Shown here in pieces: positions 47,234 to 57,371 of a stretch of 64,000 nucleotides of DNA. Source of the stretch: Flavobacterium petrolei. Lineage in GTDB: Bacteria > Bacteroidota > Bacteroidia > Flavobacteriales > Flavobacteriaceae. A model generated the notes under the pieces. The model did no database searches, was not told where the DNA came from, and was given only the letters and a program-made list of their open reading frames with translations. Position numbers and translations under genes: made by a program. The DNA is taken from contig NZ_QNVY02000007.1 in the NCBI RefSeq assembly GCF_003314435.2, positions 31,340-95,339 of the forward strand, given 5' to 3'. The stretch's first letter is position 1. The number at the start of each line of letters is the position of its first letter.

Positions 47234-48265
47234 ATGAAAGTCAACCAATTTCCCGATCGAACAATTGAAATCGACAATGAAAAATATCTTTATTTTGGAG
47301 GAACAGCTTATTTAGGTTTACCAACACATCCCGAATTTCAAAAACTGCTTATCAAAAATATTTTGCGCTGGGGAACAGCTTATGGAAGTTCCAGAAGTGC
47401 CAATATCCAACTAAGCGCATATGAAGATGGAGAACGATTTTTAGCCGATTTCATAAAAGCAAATGCAGCACTTACGGTTTCTTCTGGCATGCTAGCGGGG
47501 AAATTAGTTATTGAAACATTAACTCCTGAAACCGATTTATTTTTTCATTTTCCGGATACGCACGCCGCCATCAAAGTGCCAAATAGCTTACCAGTTTTTA
47601 TCGGAGAAAAATTAAATCCTCGTTTGTTGGATAATAGAACTGAAAAAATTACGATTCTAACGGATTCGGTTCCTTCTTTTCATGTACAACCGGTCGATTT
47701 TACGATTCTAAATTCTATTCCGTCTAATAAAGAAATCACTTTGGTTATCGACGAATCACATTCACTTGGAATTTTGGGTAGAAATGGTTGCGGAATTTTT
47801 TCGACAATCAATCTTCCCAATATTAAAAGAAAAATTATGGTGTCCTCTTTAGGGAAAGCCTTTGGAGTGACAGGTGGCGTAATTGCAAGCGATTCTGAGT
47901 TTATTAATAATATGTCAACTCACGACACTTTCGTCTCTAGCGCTGGAATGAATGCTGCGTTTGTGCAAACCATGGCTGATGCAACATCGATTTATTTGCA
48001 ACAGCATCTGAAATTAAAGGACAATTTATACTACATTAATGCTCATTTAATTAAAAACAAAGCAGTCCTTTTTGATCATGAATATCCGCTCATTTATCAG
48101 GAAATCGAAGGAATAAATGAAATTTTCACGGCGAATAAAATTATTGTAACCAATTTTAAATACGCGACAGACACTAAAGATTTAAACAGAATTGTAATTA
48201 CTGCCAATCATAAAAAAGAAGATTTGGATACCATAATTCACATTCTGAACCAAAACCAATTCTGA
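47234..48265 (+). CDS. PLP-dependent enzyme of the alpha-oxoamine synthase (BioF-like) family
   Basis: The 343-residue enzyme has the fold-type I layout: RWGTAYGSSRSANIQLSAYE, the cofactor Asp in VIDESHSLG, and the Schiff-base Lys in VSSLGKAFGVTGG. It is shorter than BioF or KBL (~385-400), missing some N-terminal and C-terminal sequence, and its substrate-binding residues differ, so it may be an aminotransferase-like enzyme rather than a biotin synthase. Its tight pairing with the dipeptide epimerase suggests a role in metabolism of released amino acids or peptides (inference). Confidence 0.83.
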   Translation: MKVNQFPDRTIEIDNEKYLYFGGTAYLGLPTHPEFQKLLIKNILRWGTAYGSSRSANIQLSAYEDGERFLADFIKANAALTVSSGMLAGKLVIETLTPETDLFFHFPDTHAAIKVPNSLPVFIGEKLNPRLLDNRTEKITILTDSVPSFHVQPVDFTILNSIPSNKEITLVIDESHSLGILGRNGCGIFSTINLPNIKRKIMVSSLGKAFGVTGGVIASDSEFINNMSTHDTFVSSAGMNAAFVQTMADATSIYLQQHLKLKDNLYYINAHLIKNKAVLFDHEYPLIYQEIEGINEIFTANKIIVTNFKYATDTKDLNRIVITANHKKEDLDTIIHILNQNQF

Positions 48266-48298
48266 ATCTAAAATTGTGCTCCAATTGCTTTTAAACCG

Positions 48299-48306
48299 TA
48301 CCTTTG
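48299..48306 (+). promoter_or_regulatory. -7 promoter box before the DUF1456 gene
   Basis: TACCTTTG matches TAnnTTTG, 14 bases before the start codon. It separates this unit from the epimerase operon. Confidence 0.6.
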
Positions 48307-48320
48307 TAAAAAATTAGAAT

Positions 48321-48791
48321 ATGATGACAAATAACGATATCTTTAAAAAACTTCGTGTAGCGTTAATGCTACGTGACGATCAAATAGTTGAAATATTAGA
48401 ATTAGTAGATTTTAGAATCACTAAATCAGAATTAGGTGCTTTTTTCCGTGATGAAAAACATGAAAATTATATGGAATGTGGTGACCAAGTGTTGCGCAAC
48501 TTCCTAAATGCACTAGTAATTCACTTGCGTGGAACGAAAGAAAATCCAAAAAATCCAAATGATGTTTTAGCGAAACACAAAGCTCAAATTCCTGTAAAAG
48601 AAGGAGCTTCGGAAAGAGCAGAATTCAAAGCAAATCCAAGAGACGAAGAAAGATCAAGAGGCGATGAAAGTCCATCAAAATCGAAACCTGCTGCTAAGAA
48701 ACCGTTCAAAAAACAATTCTCAAAAGGAACTCCAAAAGTTCAAGTTGTGGAGAAAGTGAAATTTAATTTCGGCAAAAATAAAAAATCATAA
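48321..48791 (+). CDS. DUF1456 (YehS-like) protein
   Basis: The 156-residue protein has the DUF1456 domain at residues 4-75, with NDIFKKLRVALMLRDDQIVEILELVDFRITKSELGAFFRDEKHENY containing the family repeats. A Lys-rich, probably disordered tail (~85-156) may bind nucleic acid. The function of the family is unknown. The next gene begins two bases after its stop. Confidence 0.88.
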   Translation: MMTNNDIFKKLRVALMLRDDQIVEILELVDFRITKSELGAFFRDEKHENYMECGDQVLRNFLNALVIHLRGTKENPKNPNDVLAKHKAQIPVKEGASERAEFKANPRDEERSRGDESPSKSKPAAKKPFKKQFSKGTPKVQVVEKVKFNFGKNKKS

Positions 48792-48793
48792 CT

Positions 48794-49450
48794 GTGAAAA
48801 CGGCATTAATTATTGGCAGCACCGGTTTAATAGGCTCAGAATTATTGAATTTACTTTTGGAAAGTTCACATTACGCTAAAGTAATCACTTTCGTAAAAAG
48901 AGATACAGGAATAAAGCATCCAAAATTGACGCAACACATCATTGATTTTGACAAGCCGGATACCTATAAAGAATTAGTCGTTGGTGATGATTTCTTTTGT
49001 ACTATTGGTACAACAATCAAAAAAGCGGGAAGTAAAAAAGCTTTTAGAAAAGTAGATTTTGAATATCCTCGACAGTTTGCGGCTTTTGCTTTGCAGAATA
49101 AAGTTCAAAAATACTTGATTATTTCCTCTCTTAGCGCTGATGCAAATTCTGGAAATTTCTATTTGAAAACAAAAGGAGAAATTCAAGATTTTCTTAAAGA
49201 TTGTAATTTCGAAAGCGTTGCTGTATTGCAACCTTCACTTCTTTTGGGAAACCGAACTGAATTTAGATTGGGAGAAAAAGTTGGTGCGTTTTTCATGAAA
49301 ACACTTTCCTTCTTATTCCTTGGAAACTTGAAAAAGTACAAACCCATTGAAGGTAAAACAGTAGCTAACGCACTTTTGAAAATTGCACAAAAAAACGATA
49401 CAGGTTTCAAAATATATGAATCGGATGTGATTCAAGAAATTGGAAACTAA
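48794..49450 (+). CDS. NAD(P)-binding Rossmann-fold protein (atypical SDR, TIP30/HTATIP2-like)
   Basis: The 218-residue protein opens with the nucleotide-binding motif ALIIGSTGLIGSELLNLL, and has FFCTIGTTIKKAGSKKAFRKVDFEY and YLIISSLSADANSGNFYLKTKGE, typical of atypical extended SDRs close to TIP30. The start is GTG at 48794, two bases after the preceding stop; no ATG precedes the Rossmann motif, so the GTG is well supported and implies coupling to the DUF1456 gene. Substrate unknown. Confidence 0.88.
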   Translation: MKTALIIGSTGLIGSELLNLLLESSHYAKVITFVKRDTGIKHPKLTQHIIDFDKPDTYKELVVGDDFFCTIGTTIKKAGSKKAFRKVDFEYPRQFAAFALQNKVQKYLIISSLSADANSGNFYLKTKGEIQDFLKDCNFESVAVLQPSLLLGNRTEFRLGEKVGAFFMKTLSFLFLGNLKKYKPIEGKTVANALLKIAQKNDTGFKIYESDVIQEIGN

Positions 49451-49454
49451 TACA

Positions 49455-49492
49455 ATATCAAAATCCTGAATGAGAGTTCAGGATTTTGATAT
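49455..49492. terminator. perfect 16-bp hairpin between convergent genes
   Basis: ATATCAAAATCCTGAA and TTCAGGATTTTGATAT pair perfectly around a six-base loop. It ends both the SDR gene and selO. It lacks a clean T-run but the position fits a bidirectional terminator. Confidence 0.78.
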
Positions 49493-49523
49493 ACAATTAA
49501 AAGTAATTTTCCATAAAAAGACT

Positions 49524-51089
49524 TTAAGAACTACAGCTTAACATCGAACATCCTACTTTATCTTTGGCCCAATCGGGTCTTTTGGCAAACCACTTTTGAA
49601 AATTCGGCTGCTCGTCATATGGATTTTTAAGCATTTCAAATAACTCGTTTAGCAAAGAATAATCTCCTTTATCTGCGTCATCAATACACAATTGCGACAT
49701 GTAATTTCGCAATACATATTTTGGATTTACTTTATTCATTTTGTCTTTTCTTTCAGAATCTGAAAGTGTTTCTTGATTGATTCTAATGCTGTACTTCTCC
49801 AACCAATTATGCCATTCTTTCAAGATTGTTTCATCCAAATCCTTTTCATTATAAAAAGCATCTTTTATGGAATTGAAAGCTGTTTCTGCTGAATCTGTTT
49901 TAGTTACATTACTTAAATTTCTAAAGAAAATAGTCATATCCGTTTCTAGCTTTTCAAGCAATTGTGTCAAACTTTGAATCAAAATAATATCTTGTTCTTT
50001 TTTGATTTTCAAACCAAGCTTATTTTGCATCATATTCAAATACTCTTTTTCATAATCCGCACTAAAAGCATCTAAAATAGTTTCCAATGGTTTCGCTTCC
50101 TTAATTAAAGGATACAACGCATTCGCCAATTGATACAGATTCCACAGCGCAATTTCAGGTTGATTGCCAAAACGGTATCTTTTATGTTGGATGTCTGTTG
50201 TATTTGGCGTCCAGCCAGAATTATAATCTTCTAACCAACCATAAGGTCCATAATCAATGGTAATACCGTGAATGGACATATTATCAGTATTCATAACACC
50301 ATGAACAAAACCTACGCGTTGCCAGTGCACAATCATATTCAGCGTTGTTTGAGTAACTTCTTGAAAAAACGCCAGATATTTTTCGACTCCTTCAACTTGA
50401 ATATGAGGGAAATGATGCTTTATAGTATAATCTGTCAATAATTTGAGATTAACATGATCTTCACGCGAAGCAAATAATTCAAAACTACCAAAACGGATAA
50501 AAGACGGAGCCACCCTGCAAACGATAGCGCCTTTTTCGTACGCAGGATTTCCATTGTACAAAACATCACGCAATACTTGATCGCCAGAAAGCATTAGCGA
50601 AAGTGAACGTGTAGTAGGAACTCCCAAATAATGCATCGCTTCGGAACATAAATGCTCACGAATGGAAGAACGCAATACGGCAAAACCATCTGCAGTTCTG
50701 GAATATGGTGTTGGCCCTGCTCCTTTTAGCTGTAGTGTATATGTCTTATTTTCATGAACTACTTCAGTAAGATTGATGGCGCGACCATCTCCTAATTGCC
50801 CCGCCCAATTCCCAAATTGATGACCAGCATAACACAAGGCAAAAGGTTTTGTCTCCGGATAAACAGTATTCCCGGAAAAAGTATTTAAAAAATCAGTTGA
50901 AAGTATATCTTCCTGAGAAAGACCAATAGCATTAGCTACTTCAATTGAAGCATGAATCAAGGAAGGATTTGAAGGTTTTTTGGGTAATACATACGAATAT
51001 GTTGATTGCTGAACCTGTCTTGGAGTATTTATTTCACTTTGATCAGCAGGCAATTCAGCAGTAAAATTATTTTGTATCTGGAGTTTCAT
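49524..51089 (-). CDS. selO: protein adenylyltransferase SelO (YdiU family)
   Basis: The 521-residue pseudokinase-fold enzyme transfers AMP from ATP to Ser/Thr/Tyr of target proteins. Family segments are YAGHQFGNWAGQLGDGRAI, LQLKGAGPTPYSRTADGFAV, RSSIREHLCSEAMHYLGVP, VHGVMNTDNMSIHG and IDYGPYGWLEDYN (metal and nucleotide site). The tail CSMLSCSS keeps Cys where animal SelO has selenocysteine. The Met at 51089 matches the family start; the frame stays open 29 codons upstream. Confidence 0.95.
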   Translation of the reverse strand: MKLQIQNNFTAELPADQSEINTPRQVQQSTYSYVLPKKPSNPSLIHASIEVANAIGLSQEDILSTDFLNTFSGNTVYPETKPFALCYAGHQFGNWAGQLGDGRAINLTEVVHENKTYTLQLKGAGPTPYSRTADGFAVLRSSIREHLCSEAMHYLGVPTTRSLSLMLSGDQVLRDVLYNGNPAYEKGAIVCRVAPSFIRFGSFELFASREDHVNLKLLTDYTIKHHFPHIQVEGVEKYLAFFQEVTQTTLNMIVHWQRVGFVHGVMNTDNMSIHGITIDYGPYGWLEDYNSGWTPNTTDIQHKRYRFGNQPEIALWNLYQLANALYPLIKEAKPLETILDAFSADYEKEYLNMMQNKLGLKIKKEQDIILIQSLTQLLEKLETDMTIFFRNLSNVTKTDSAETAFNSIKDAFYNEKDLDETILKEWHNWLEKYSIRINQETLSDSERKDKMNKVNPKYVLRNYMSQLCIDDADKGDYSLLNELFEMLKNPYDEQPNFQKWFAKRPDWAKDKVGCSMLSCSS

Positions 51090-51194
51090 AATAACTAAAA
51101 AAGTTAAAAACAAAGATAATTGTTGTGAGTCAGAAAACTTTGCAATTTCAATTATTATTGTGATTTGTTCAATCACAAAATTTATTTTTTTCCA

Positions 51195-51231
51195 AAAAAA
51201 AATCCTGTTCGCTTAGCAAACAGGATTTTCA
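51195..51231 (-). terminator. intrinsic terminator after sucC
   Basis: On the minus strand AAAATCCTGTT pairs with AACAGGATTTT and is followed by a long T-run. Confidence 0.9.
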
Positions 51232-51251
51232 ATATATAACATTTTTTCTAA

Positions 51252-52445
51252 TTAAGAAAGTGCTGCTTTTACTTGATCCGCTGCTTCTTGAAATTCAACA
51301 GCTGATAAAATTGGCATTCCTGAATTATCAATTAATTCTTTTGCGATAGCTGCATTTGTACCTTGTAAACGAACAATGATTGGCACTTTAATTGCATCAC
51401 CCATATTTTTGTAAGCATCAACTACTCCTTGTGCCACACGGTCACAACGAACGATTCCACCAAAAATATTAATCAAAATAGCTTTTACGTTTTGATCTTT
51501 TAAGATAATACGGAAAGCAGTTTCAACACGTTTTGCATCGGCAGTTCCTCCTACGTCAAGAAAGTTAGCAGGCTCAAAACCAGCATACTTAATTAAATCC
51601 ATGGTTGCCATTGCTAGACCAGCTCCGTTAACCATACATCCTACTGTACCGTCAAGATCTACATAGTTTAATCCTACTTCTTTTGCTTCCACTTCGATTG
51701 GGTTTTCCTCACGAATGTCACGCATATCAGCATATTTCTTTTGTCTGTATAAAGCATTATCATCGATATTTACTTTAGCATCTACAGCCATAATTTTATT
51801 GTCAGATGTTTTTAAAACCGGGTTGATTTCAAACATCGATGCATCAGATCCAATATAAGCATTGTATAAAGAATCGATGAATTTCACCATTTCTTTAAAT
51901 GCATTTCCAGAAAGACCTAAGTTAAAAGCAATTCTTCTTGCTTGAAAACCTTGTAATCCAACAGAAGGATCAACTTCTTCAGTAAAAATTAAATGAGGAG
52001 TGTGTTCCGCAACTTCTTCAATATCCATTCCACCTTCAGTAGAATACATAATCATGTTACGACCTGTAGCTCTATTTAATAAAACAGAAACATAAAACTC
52101 AGAAGTTTCACTTTCACCAGGATAATATACATCTTCAGCGATTAAAACTTTGTGTACTTTTTTACCTTCAGCAGAAGTTTGAGGTGTAATCAATTGCATT
52201 CCGATGATTTGCTCTGAAATCTCTTCAACTTGTTGTAAATTTTTGGCAAGTTTAACTCCACCACCTTTTCCACGTCCACCTGCATGAACCTGGGCTTTTA
52301 CAACATACCAACTTGTACCAGTTTCGGCAGTTAATTGTTTTGCAGCTGCAACCGCTTCTACTGGGCTATTAGCAACGATTCCGCGCTGAATGCGAACTCC
52401 GTAGCTAGCTAAAATCTCTTTTCCTTGATATTCGTGTATGTTCAT
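51252..52445 (-). CDS. sucC: succinyl-CoA synthetase beta subunit
   Basis: The 397-residue TCA-cycle subunit provides the ATP-grasp nucleotide site and part of the CoA/succinate site. Diagnostic are MNIHEYQGKEILASYGV, VVKAQVHAGGRGKGGGVKLA, FEINPVLKT, GCMVNGAGLAMATMD and NIFGGIVRCDRVAQGV. Length is normal. The alpha subunit gene sucD is not adjacent, which is common in Flavobacteriia. The promoter must lie in the divergent region before gltB. Confidence 0.97.
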   Translation of the reverse strand: MNIHEYQGKEILASYGVRIQRGIVANSPVEAVAAAKQLTAETGTSWYVVKAQVHAGGRGKGGGVKLAKNLQQVEEISEQIIGMQLITPQTSAEGKKVHKVLIAEDVYYPGESETSEFYVSVLLNRATGRNMIMYSTEGGMDIEEVAEHTPHLIFTEEVDPSVGLQGFQARRIAFNLGLSGNAFKEMVKFIDSLYNAYIGSDASMFEINPVLKTSDNKIMAVDAKVNIDDNALYRQKKYADMRDIREENPIEVEAKEVGLNYVDLDGTVGCMVNGAGLAMATMDLIKYAGFEPANFLDVGGTADAKRVETAFRIILKDQNVKAILINIFGGIVRCDRVAQGVVDAYKNMGDAIKVPIIVRLQGTNAAIAKELIDNSGMPILSAVEFQEAADQVKAALS

Positions 52446-52851
52446 AATATAGAATTTGTCTGGCTTCTGAATTTCTTTCAGAATAAAAGTGCCACAAAAA
52501 TAGCAAAATTAAACTTAACTGTTATTTTTTTTTTAATTAAATATAGGTCAAAATAGAGATATTTTAAACAAAAACAGAACCTACTGCAATTTTAAAAAAA
52601 TATAAAAATTAATTACAAATTTGTTATAATTATTTGGCAAAATTCATTGGCAAAGTATTTCTTTCAAAAACAGTGCTTTCCTTTACCCATTTACATTTTC
52701 TTTTTATCGAAAAATCAAATCGGAAGTGTTTAAATATCATTATTGAGATTTATTTAACCTTTTTCTGTTAGAACTGTAAAAACAAGGGGCTTTTAACTTT
52801 TAAGCCTATTATATGTTACTAAATCTTTAATTTTGTAAAAAAAAATTAAGC
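52446..52851. promoter_or_regulatory. 406-base divergent promoter region between sucC and gltB
   Basis: TAATTTTG at 52828-52835 matches TAnnTTTG on the plus strand, 16 bases before gltB, and is its likely -7 box. A sucC promoter on the minus strand was not pinned down. The rest is AT-rich with no gene or strong hairpin. Confidence 0.5.
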
Positions 52852-55800
52852 ATGAAAGTTAAAGAACAAGGCCTTTATTTGCCCGAATTTGAACACGACA
52901 ATTGCGGAGCAGGATTCATTTGTAATTTAAATGGAATTAAGTCAAATGATATTATACACAAAGCACTGGATATTCTAATCAAATTAGAACACCGGGGCGC
53001 TGTAAGTTCAGATGGCAGAACTGGAGATGGAGCAGGAATACTATTTGATATCCCACATGATTTTTTTAAGAAAGTTTGTGAATTTGAAATCCCGGAAACT
53101 AAGGAGTATGCAGTAGGAATGGTTTTTATGCCAAAAAGTAAAAACCAAGTTGTTTTTTGTAAAACCACTTTTGAAACTTCGATACGCGATCAAAATCTAG
53201 AAATATTAGGATGGAGAGACGTTCCGGTTGACGCAACAAATTTAGGACGAATAGCCGGCGAGAAAGAACCAACAGTAAAACAGGTATTTGTAGGTAAAAA
53301 TGGTTTGGACCTTACGGAACAACAATTTAACGCTAAATTATTTGCAGCGAGAAAAATATCAGAACACGTGATTCGAAATTCAAGAATTTCAGAAAGTCAT
53401 ATGTTTTATTTTTCCAGTTTCTCGACGACGACTATAATATATAAAGGTTTGTTGATGCCAGAAGACATCAGCAGGTATTATACGGATTTATTGGATGACG
53501 ACTTAGTAACCCGATTAGCGTTAGTTCACCAACGATTTTCTACCAATACATTCCCATCTTGGGAATTAGCGCAACCTTTTCGTTATATGTGTCACAATGG
53601 TGAAATCAATACACTTCGTGGTAATATTAGCCGTATGCGTGCTCGTGAAGAATTGATGAAAAGTGATGTTTTTGGTGATGATATCAAAAAATTATTTCCA
53701 ATTATTTTAGAAGGAAAATCAGATTCCGCTTCAATGGATATGGTAATTGAACTGTTATTGATGACCGGTCGTTCTTTGCCGGAAGCCATGATGATGGTGG
53801 TTCCTGAAGCTTGGGAAAAACACCAAACGATGTCAGCCGACAAAAAAGCGTTTTACGAGTACAACGCTTGCATCATGGAGCCTTGGGATGGTCCAGCTTC
53901 TATTCCTTTTACTGATGGAAACGTTATTGGTGCTTTATTGGATAGAAATGGATTGCGTCCTTCCCGGTATACATTGACTAAAAGTGGTTTCGTAATTATG
54001 TCTTCAGAAATTGGTGTTCTTGACATCAAACCAGAAGATGTGATACAACATGGTCGTTTAGAACCCGGAAAAATGTTCCTTGTGGACATGAACGAAGGGC
54101 GAATTATTGAAGATGACGAAATCAAAAATGCTATTGTTACCAAACGTCCTTACCAACAATGGTTGGATGAAAATTTAGTACAATTGGCTCAAATACCATA
54201 TACGGATAATCCAATTCCAGTAGAAAACATAGATTTTGAAACAAGACAAAGACTCTTTGGATACACTTTAGAGGATTTAAAAACAATCATAAACCCTATG
54301 GGAGCTCAAGGTGCAGAAGCATTAAGCTCTATGGGAAATGACACTCCGTTAGCAGTTTTATCAGATCAACCACAGCTCTTATACAACTATTTCAAGCAGT
54401 TGTTTGCTCAGGTTACCAATCCACCATTGGATGGTATCCGCGAAGAAATTATCACGGATATCAGTTTAGCAATTGGTGGCGATTATAATATTTTTGACAT
54501 TGTTCCCAAACATTGTAAGAAACTAAAAATTCAAAATCCAGTGATTTCAAACGAGGATTTAGATAAAATAAGAAACATTGATCATGCTGATTTCAAATCA
54601 GTCACTATTTCTACATTATATGATATAGAAAAAGGAGTAAACGGATTAGAACGCGCTTTAGAAAGAGCCGTACAAGCAACTTTCAAAGCAGTTACTGAAG
54701 GTTGCAATATTGTAATTATTTCTGACAGAGGTGTGAGTGAAAAAATGGCTCCAATACCAATTTTACTGGCGTGTTCTTACATTCATCATTCGCTTAACAT
54801 TTTAAAAGTTCGTTCTAAATTTGGAATCATAATTGAATCCGCAGAACCTCGAGAACCACATCATTTTGCCTTATTATTTGGTTATGGAGCCAGCGCAATC
54901 AATCCTTACATGGTGAATGAAATAATTCACAACCAAGTAAACGAAGGTTTCATCACTGGTGTAAAAGCGGATTATGCCATCAAAAATTATAACAAAGCTA
55001 TTGCAAAAGGGATTCTGAAAATCATGAATAAAATTGGTATCTCGACCTTACATTCATACAGAGCGGCACAAATTTTTGAAATTTTAGGATTAAATAAAAC
55101 ATTCACTTCTAAATATTTCCCTTACACTCCTTCCCGAATTGAAGGAATTGGTCTGATGGAAGTCGAAAAAGAAATCAAGAAACGATACCAAAAAGCATTT
55201 CCAAATTCAAAAGTCAGTAATTTATTGCCTTTAGAAATTGGAGGAATTTACCGATGGAGAAGAAATGGGGAAAAACACATGTTTAACCCAACAACGATCT
55301 CTAAATTACAACAAGCAGTCCGTCTAAATAGCCCTGAAAGTTATAAGGAATATGCCAAAATGGTCAATGATCAAAGTGAAAACTTGATGACTATTAGAGG
55401 TTTATTTGAATTTAATAACTTAGATCCTATTTCAATTGACGAAGTGGAACCATGGACTGAAATTGTAAAAAAATTCAAAACTGGTGCCATGTCATATGGC
55501 TCCATAAGTCAGGAAGCTCATGAAAATCTGGCGATTGCCATGAACAGAATTGGTGGAAAAAGTAATTCTGGAGAAGGTGGAGAAGATCCAAAGCGTTTCC
55601 AAAAAGACTTAAATGGAGATTCTAGAAATAGTGCTATAAAGCAAGTTGCTTCTGGAAGATTTGGAGTTTCTATAAACTATTTGACCAATGCCAAAGAGAT
55701 TCAAATAAAAATGGCTCAGGGTGCAAAACCTGGAGAAGGTGGACAATTACCTGGAGAAAAAGTAGTGCCTTGGATTGCTGAAGTTAGGAATTCAACACCT

Positions 55801-57369
55801 TACGTTGGATTAATTTCACCGCCGCCACACCACGATATTTACTCTATTGAAGATTTATCACAGTTAATTTTTGATTTAAAAAATGCCAATCGTGAAGCTA
55901 GAATTAATGTAAAATTAGTTTCTGAAGTAGGTGTTGGAACAATAGCTGCAGGTGTTGCTAAAGCAAAAGCCGACGTGATTTTGATTTCAGGATACGACGG
56001 AGGAACCGGAGCAGCGCCGTTAACTTCACTACAACATACGGGTATTCCTTGGGAACTTGGACTTGCCGAAGCGCAACAAACATTAATCTTAAATGATTTA
56101 AGAAGTCGCGTAGTTTTAGAATGTGACGGACAATTGAAAACTGGTCGTGATGTCGCTATTGCTGCATTACTTGGAGCTGAAGAATTTGGTTTTGCAACAG
56201 CGCCTTTAGTAGCATCTGGTTGTATCATGATGAGAGCATGTCACTTGAATACCTGTCCAGTTGGTATTGCAACGCAAGATCCTGAATTGAGAAAAAATTT
56301 CAAAGGAACGCCGGAACACATCATCAACTTCATGTATTTTATTGCTGAAGAGTTGAGAGAAATCATGGCACAACTTGGATTTAGAACATTAAAAGAAATG
56401 GTAGGACAATCTCAAAAATTGAATGTCAATAAAGCCATTAAGCATTATAAAGCAAGTGGATTAGATTTATCTACAATTTTATATAAGCCAGAAAAAGCTA
56501 AAGAAGTTCCAAATCATAATACTACTACACAAGACCACGCTTTAGACCATGTACTTGATTTTGAAATTATAAAAGCAGCTATTCCTTCTATTTATAGAAA
56601 AGAAAAAACAAGAGTTACTTTTGATATCAAAAATACAGATCGTTCCGTTGGCGCTATATTGAGTAATGAAATTTCAAAAATATATGGTGCTCAAGGTTTA
56701 CCTGAGGACACCATATTAGTCGATTTTACAGGATCAGCAGGACAAAGTTTTGGTGCTTTTGCAACTAATGGTTTATCATTCAAAATTCATGGAAACTGTA
56801 ATGATTATCTAGGAAAAGGGCTTTCAGGTGGTAAATTGATTATCAAAGTCCCTCCTACTGCAACATTCAAACCAGAAGAAAATATCATCATTGGTAACGT
56901 GGCACTTTATGGAGCAATCACTGGTGAAGCGTATATAAATGGTATGGCCGGAGAACGTTTTTGTGTGAGAAATTCTGGAGCAACAGCCGTTGTAGAAGGG
57001 ATTGGAGATCATGGTTGCGAATATATGACTGGAGGAACTGTTGTAGTTTTAGGGAAAACAGGAAGAAATTTTGCAGCTGGAATGAGTGGTGGTATTGCGT
57101 ATGTTTTTGATCCAAATAAAAAATTCGACGCTACCTTATGTAATATGGAAATGGTTGCTTTTGAAACATTGGAAGATGATGACTTTACTAAACTGAGACG
57201 TTTGATAAAAAATCATTCAATGTATACCAACAGCCCTTTAGCAAAAAGAATTTTAGAAGATTGGGAAAACCAACGCGGCCATTTTATCAAAGTAATGCCA
57301 ACAGATTACAAAAAAGCATTGCAAAGATTAGCCGAAGAAAAACAAATTGAAGAACTACTAGCACTATAG
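52852..57369 (+). CDS. gltB: glutamate synthase large subunit
   Basis: The 1505-residue enzyme makes two glutamates from glutamine and 2-oxoglutarate with GltD. A 17-residue propeptide precedes the catalytic Cys18 in DNCGAGF (class II amidotransferase, to ~415). The central domain is ~460-760 and the FMN domain ~830-1190, with [30 protein letters not shown] and [14 protein letters not shown]. The 3Fe-4S cysteines are C-x5-C-x4-C in [20 protein letters not shown]. The GXGXG repeat domain runs ~1250-1480. All catalytic elements are intact. gltD follows after two bases. Confidence 0.98.
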   Translation: MKVKEQGLYLPEFEHDNCGAGFICNLNGIKSNDIIHKALDILIKLEHRGAVSSDGRTGDGAGILFDIPHDFFKKVCEFEIPETKEYAVGMVFMPKSKNQVVFCKTTFETSIRDQNLEILGWRDVPVDATNLGRIAGEKEPTVKQVFVGKNGLDLTEQQFNAKLFAARKISEHVIRNSRISESHMFYFSSFSTTTIIYKGLLMPEDISRYYTDLLDDDLVTRLALVHQRFSTNTFPSWELAQPFRYMCHNGEINTLRGNISRMRAREELMKSDVFGDDIKKLFPIILEGKSDSASMDMVIELLLMTGRSLPEAMMMVVPEAWEKHQTMSADKKAFYEYNACIMEPWDGPASIPFTDGNVIGALLDRNGLRPSRYTLTKSGFVIMSSEIGVLDIKPEDVIQHGRLEPGKMFLVDMNEGRIIEDDEIKNAIVTKRPYQQWLDENLVQLAQIPYTDNPIPVENIDFETRQRLFGYTLEDLKTIINPMGAQGAEALSSMGNDTPLAVLSDQPQLLYNYFKQLFAQVTNPPLDGIREEIITDISLAIGGDYNIFDIVPKHCKKLKIQNPVISNEDLDKIRNIDHADFKSVTISTLYDIEKGVNGLERALERAVQATFKAVTEGCNIVIISDRGVSEKMAPIPILLACSYIHHSLNILKVRSKFGIIIESAEPREPHHFALLFGYGASAINPYMVNEIIHNQVNEGFITGVKADYAIKNYNKAIAKGILKIMNKIGISTLHSYRAAQIFEILGLNKTFTSKYFPYTPSRIEGIGLMEVEKEIKKRYQKAFPNSKVSNLLPLEIGGIYRWRRNGEKHMFNPTTISKLQQAVRLNSPESYKEYAKMVNDQSENLMTIRGLFEFNNLDPISIDEVEPWTEIVKKFKTGAMSYGSISQEAHENLAIAMNRIGGKSNSGEGGEDPKRFQKDLNGDSRNSAIKQVASGRFGVSINYLTNAKEIQIKMAQGAKPGEGGQLPGEKVVPWIAEVRNSTPYVGLISPPPHHDIYSIEDLSQLIFDLKNANREARINVKLVSEVGVGTIAAGVAKAKADVILISGYDGGTGAAPLTSLQHTGIPWELGLAEAQQTLILNDLRSRVVLECDGQLKTGRDVAIAALLGAEEFGFATAPLVASGCIMMRACHLNTCPVGIATQDPELRKNFKGTPEHIINFMYFIAEELREIMAQLGFRTLKEMVGQSQKLNVNKAIKHYKASGLDLSTILYKPEKAKEVPNHNTTTQDHALDHVLDFEIIKAAIPSIYRKEKTRVTFDIKNTDRSVGAILSNEISKIYGAQGLPEDTILVDFTGSAGQSFGAFATNGLSFKIHGNCNDYLGKGLSGGKLIIKVPPTATFKPEENIIIGNVALYGAITGEAYINGMAGERFCVRNSGATAVVEGIGDHGCEYMTGGTVVVLGKTGRNFAAGMSGGIAYVFDPNKKFDATLCNMEMVAFETLEDDDFTKLRRLIKNHSMYTNSPLAKRILEDWENQRGHFIKVMPTDYKKALQRLAEEKQIEELLAL

Positions 57370-57371
57370 TT

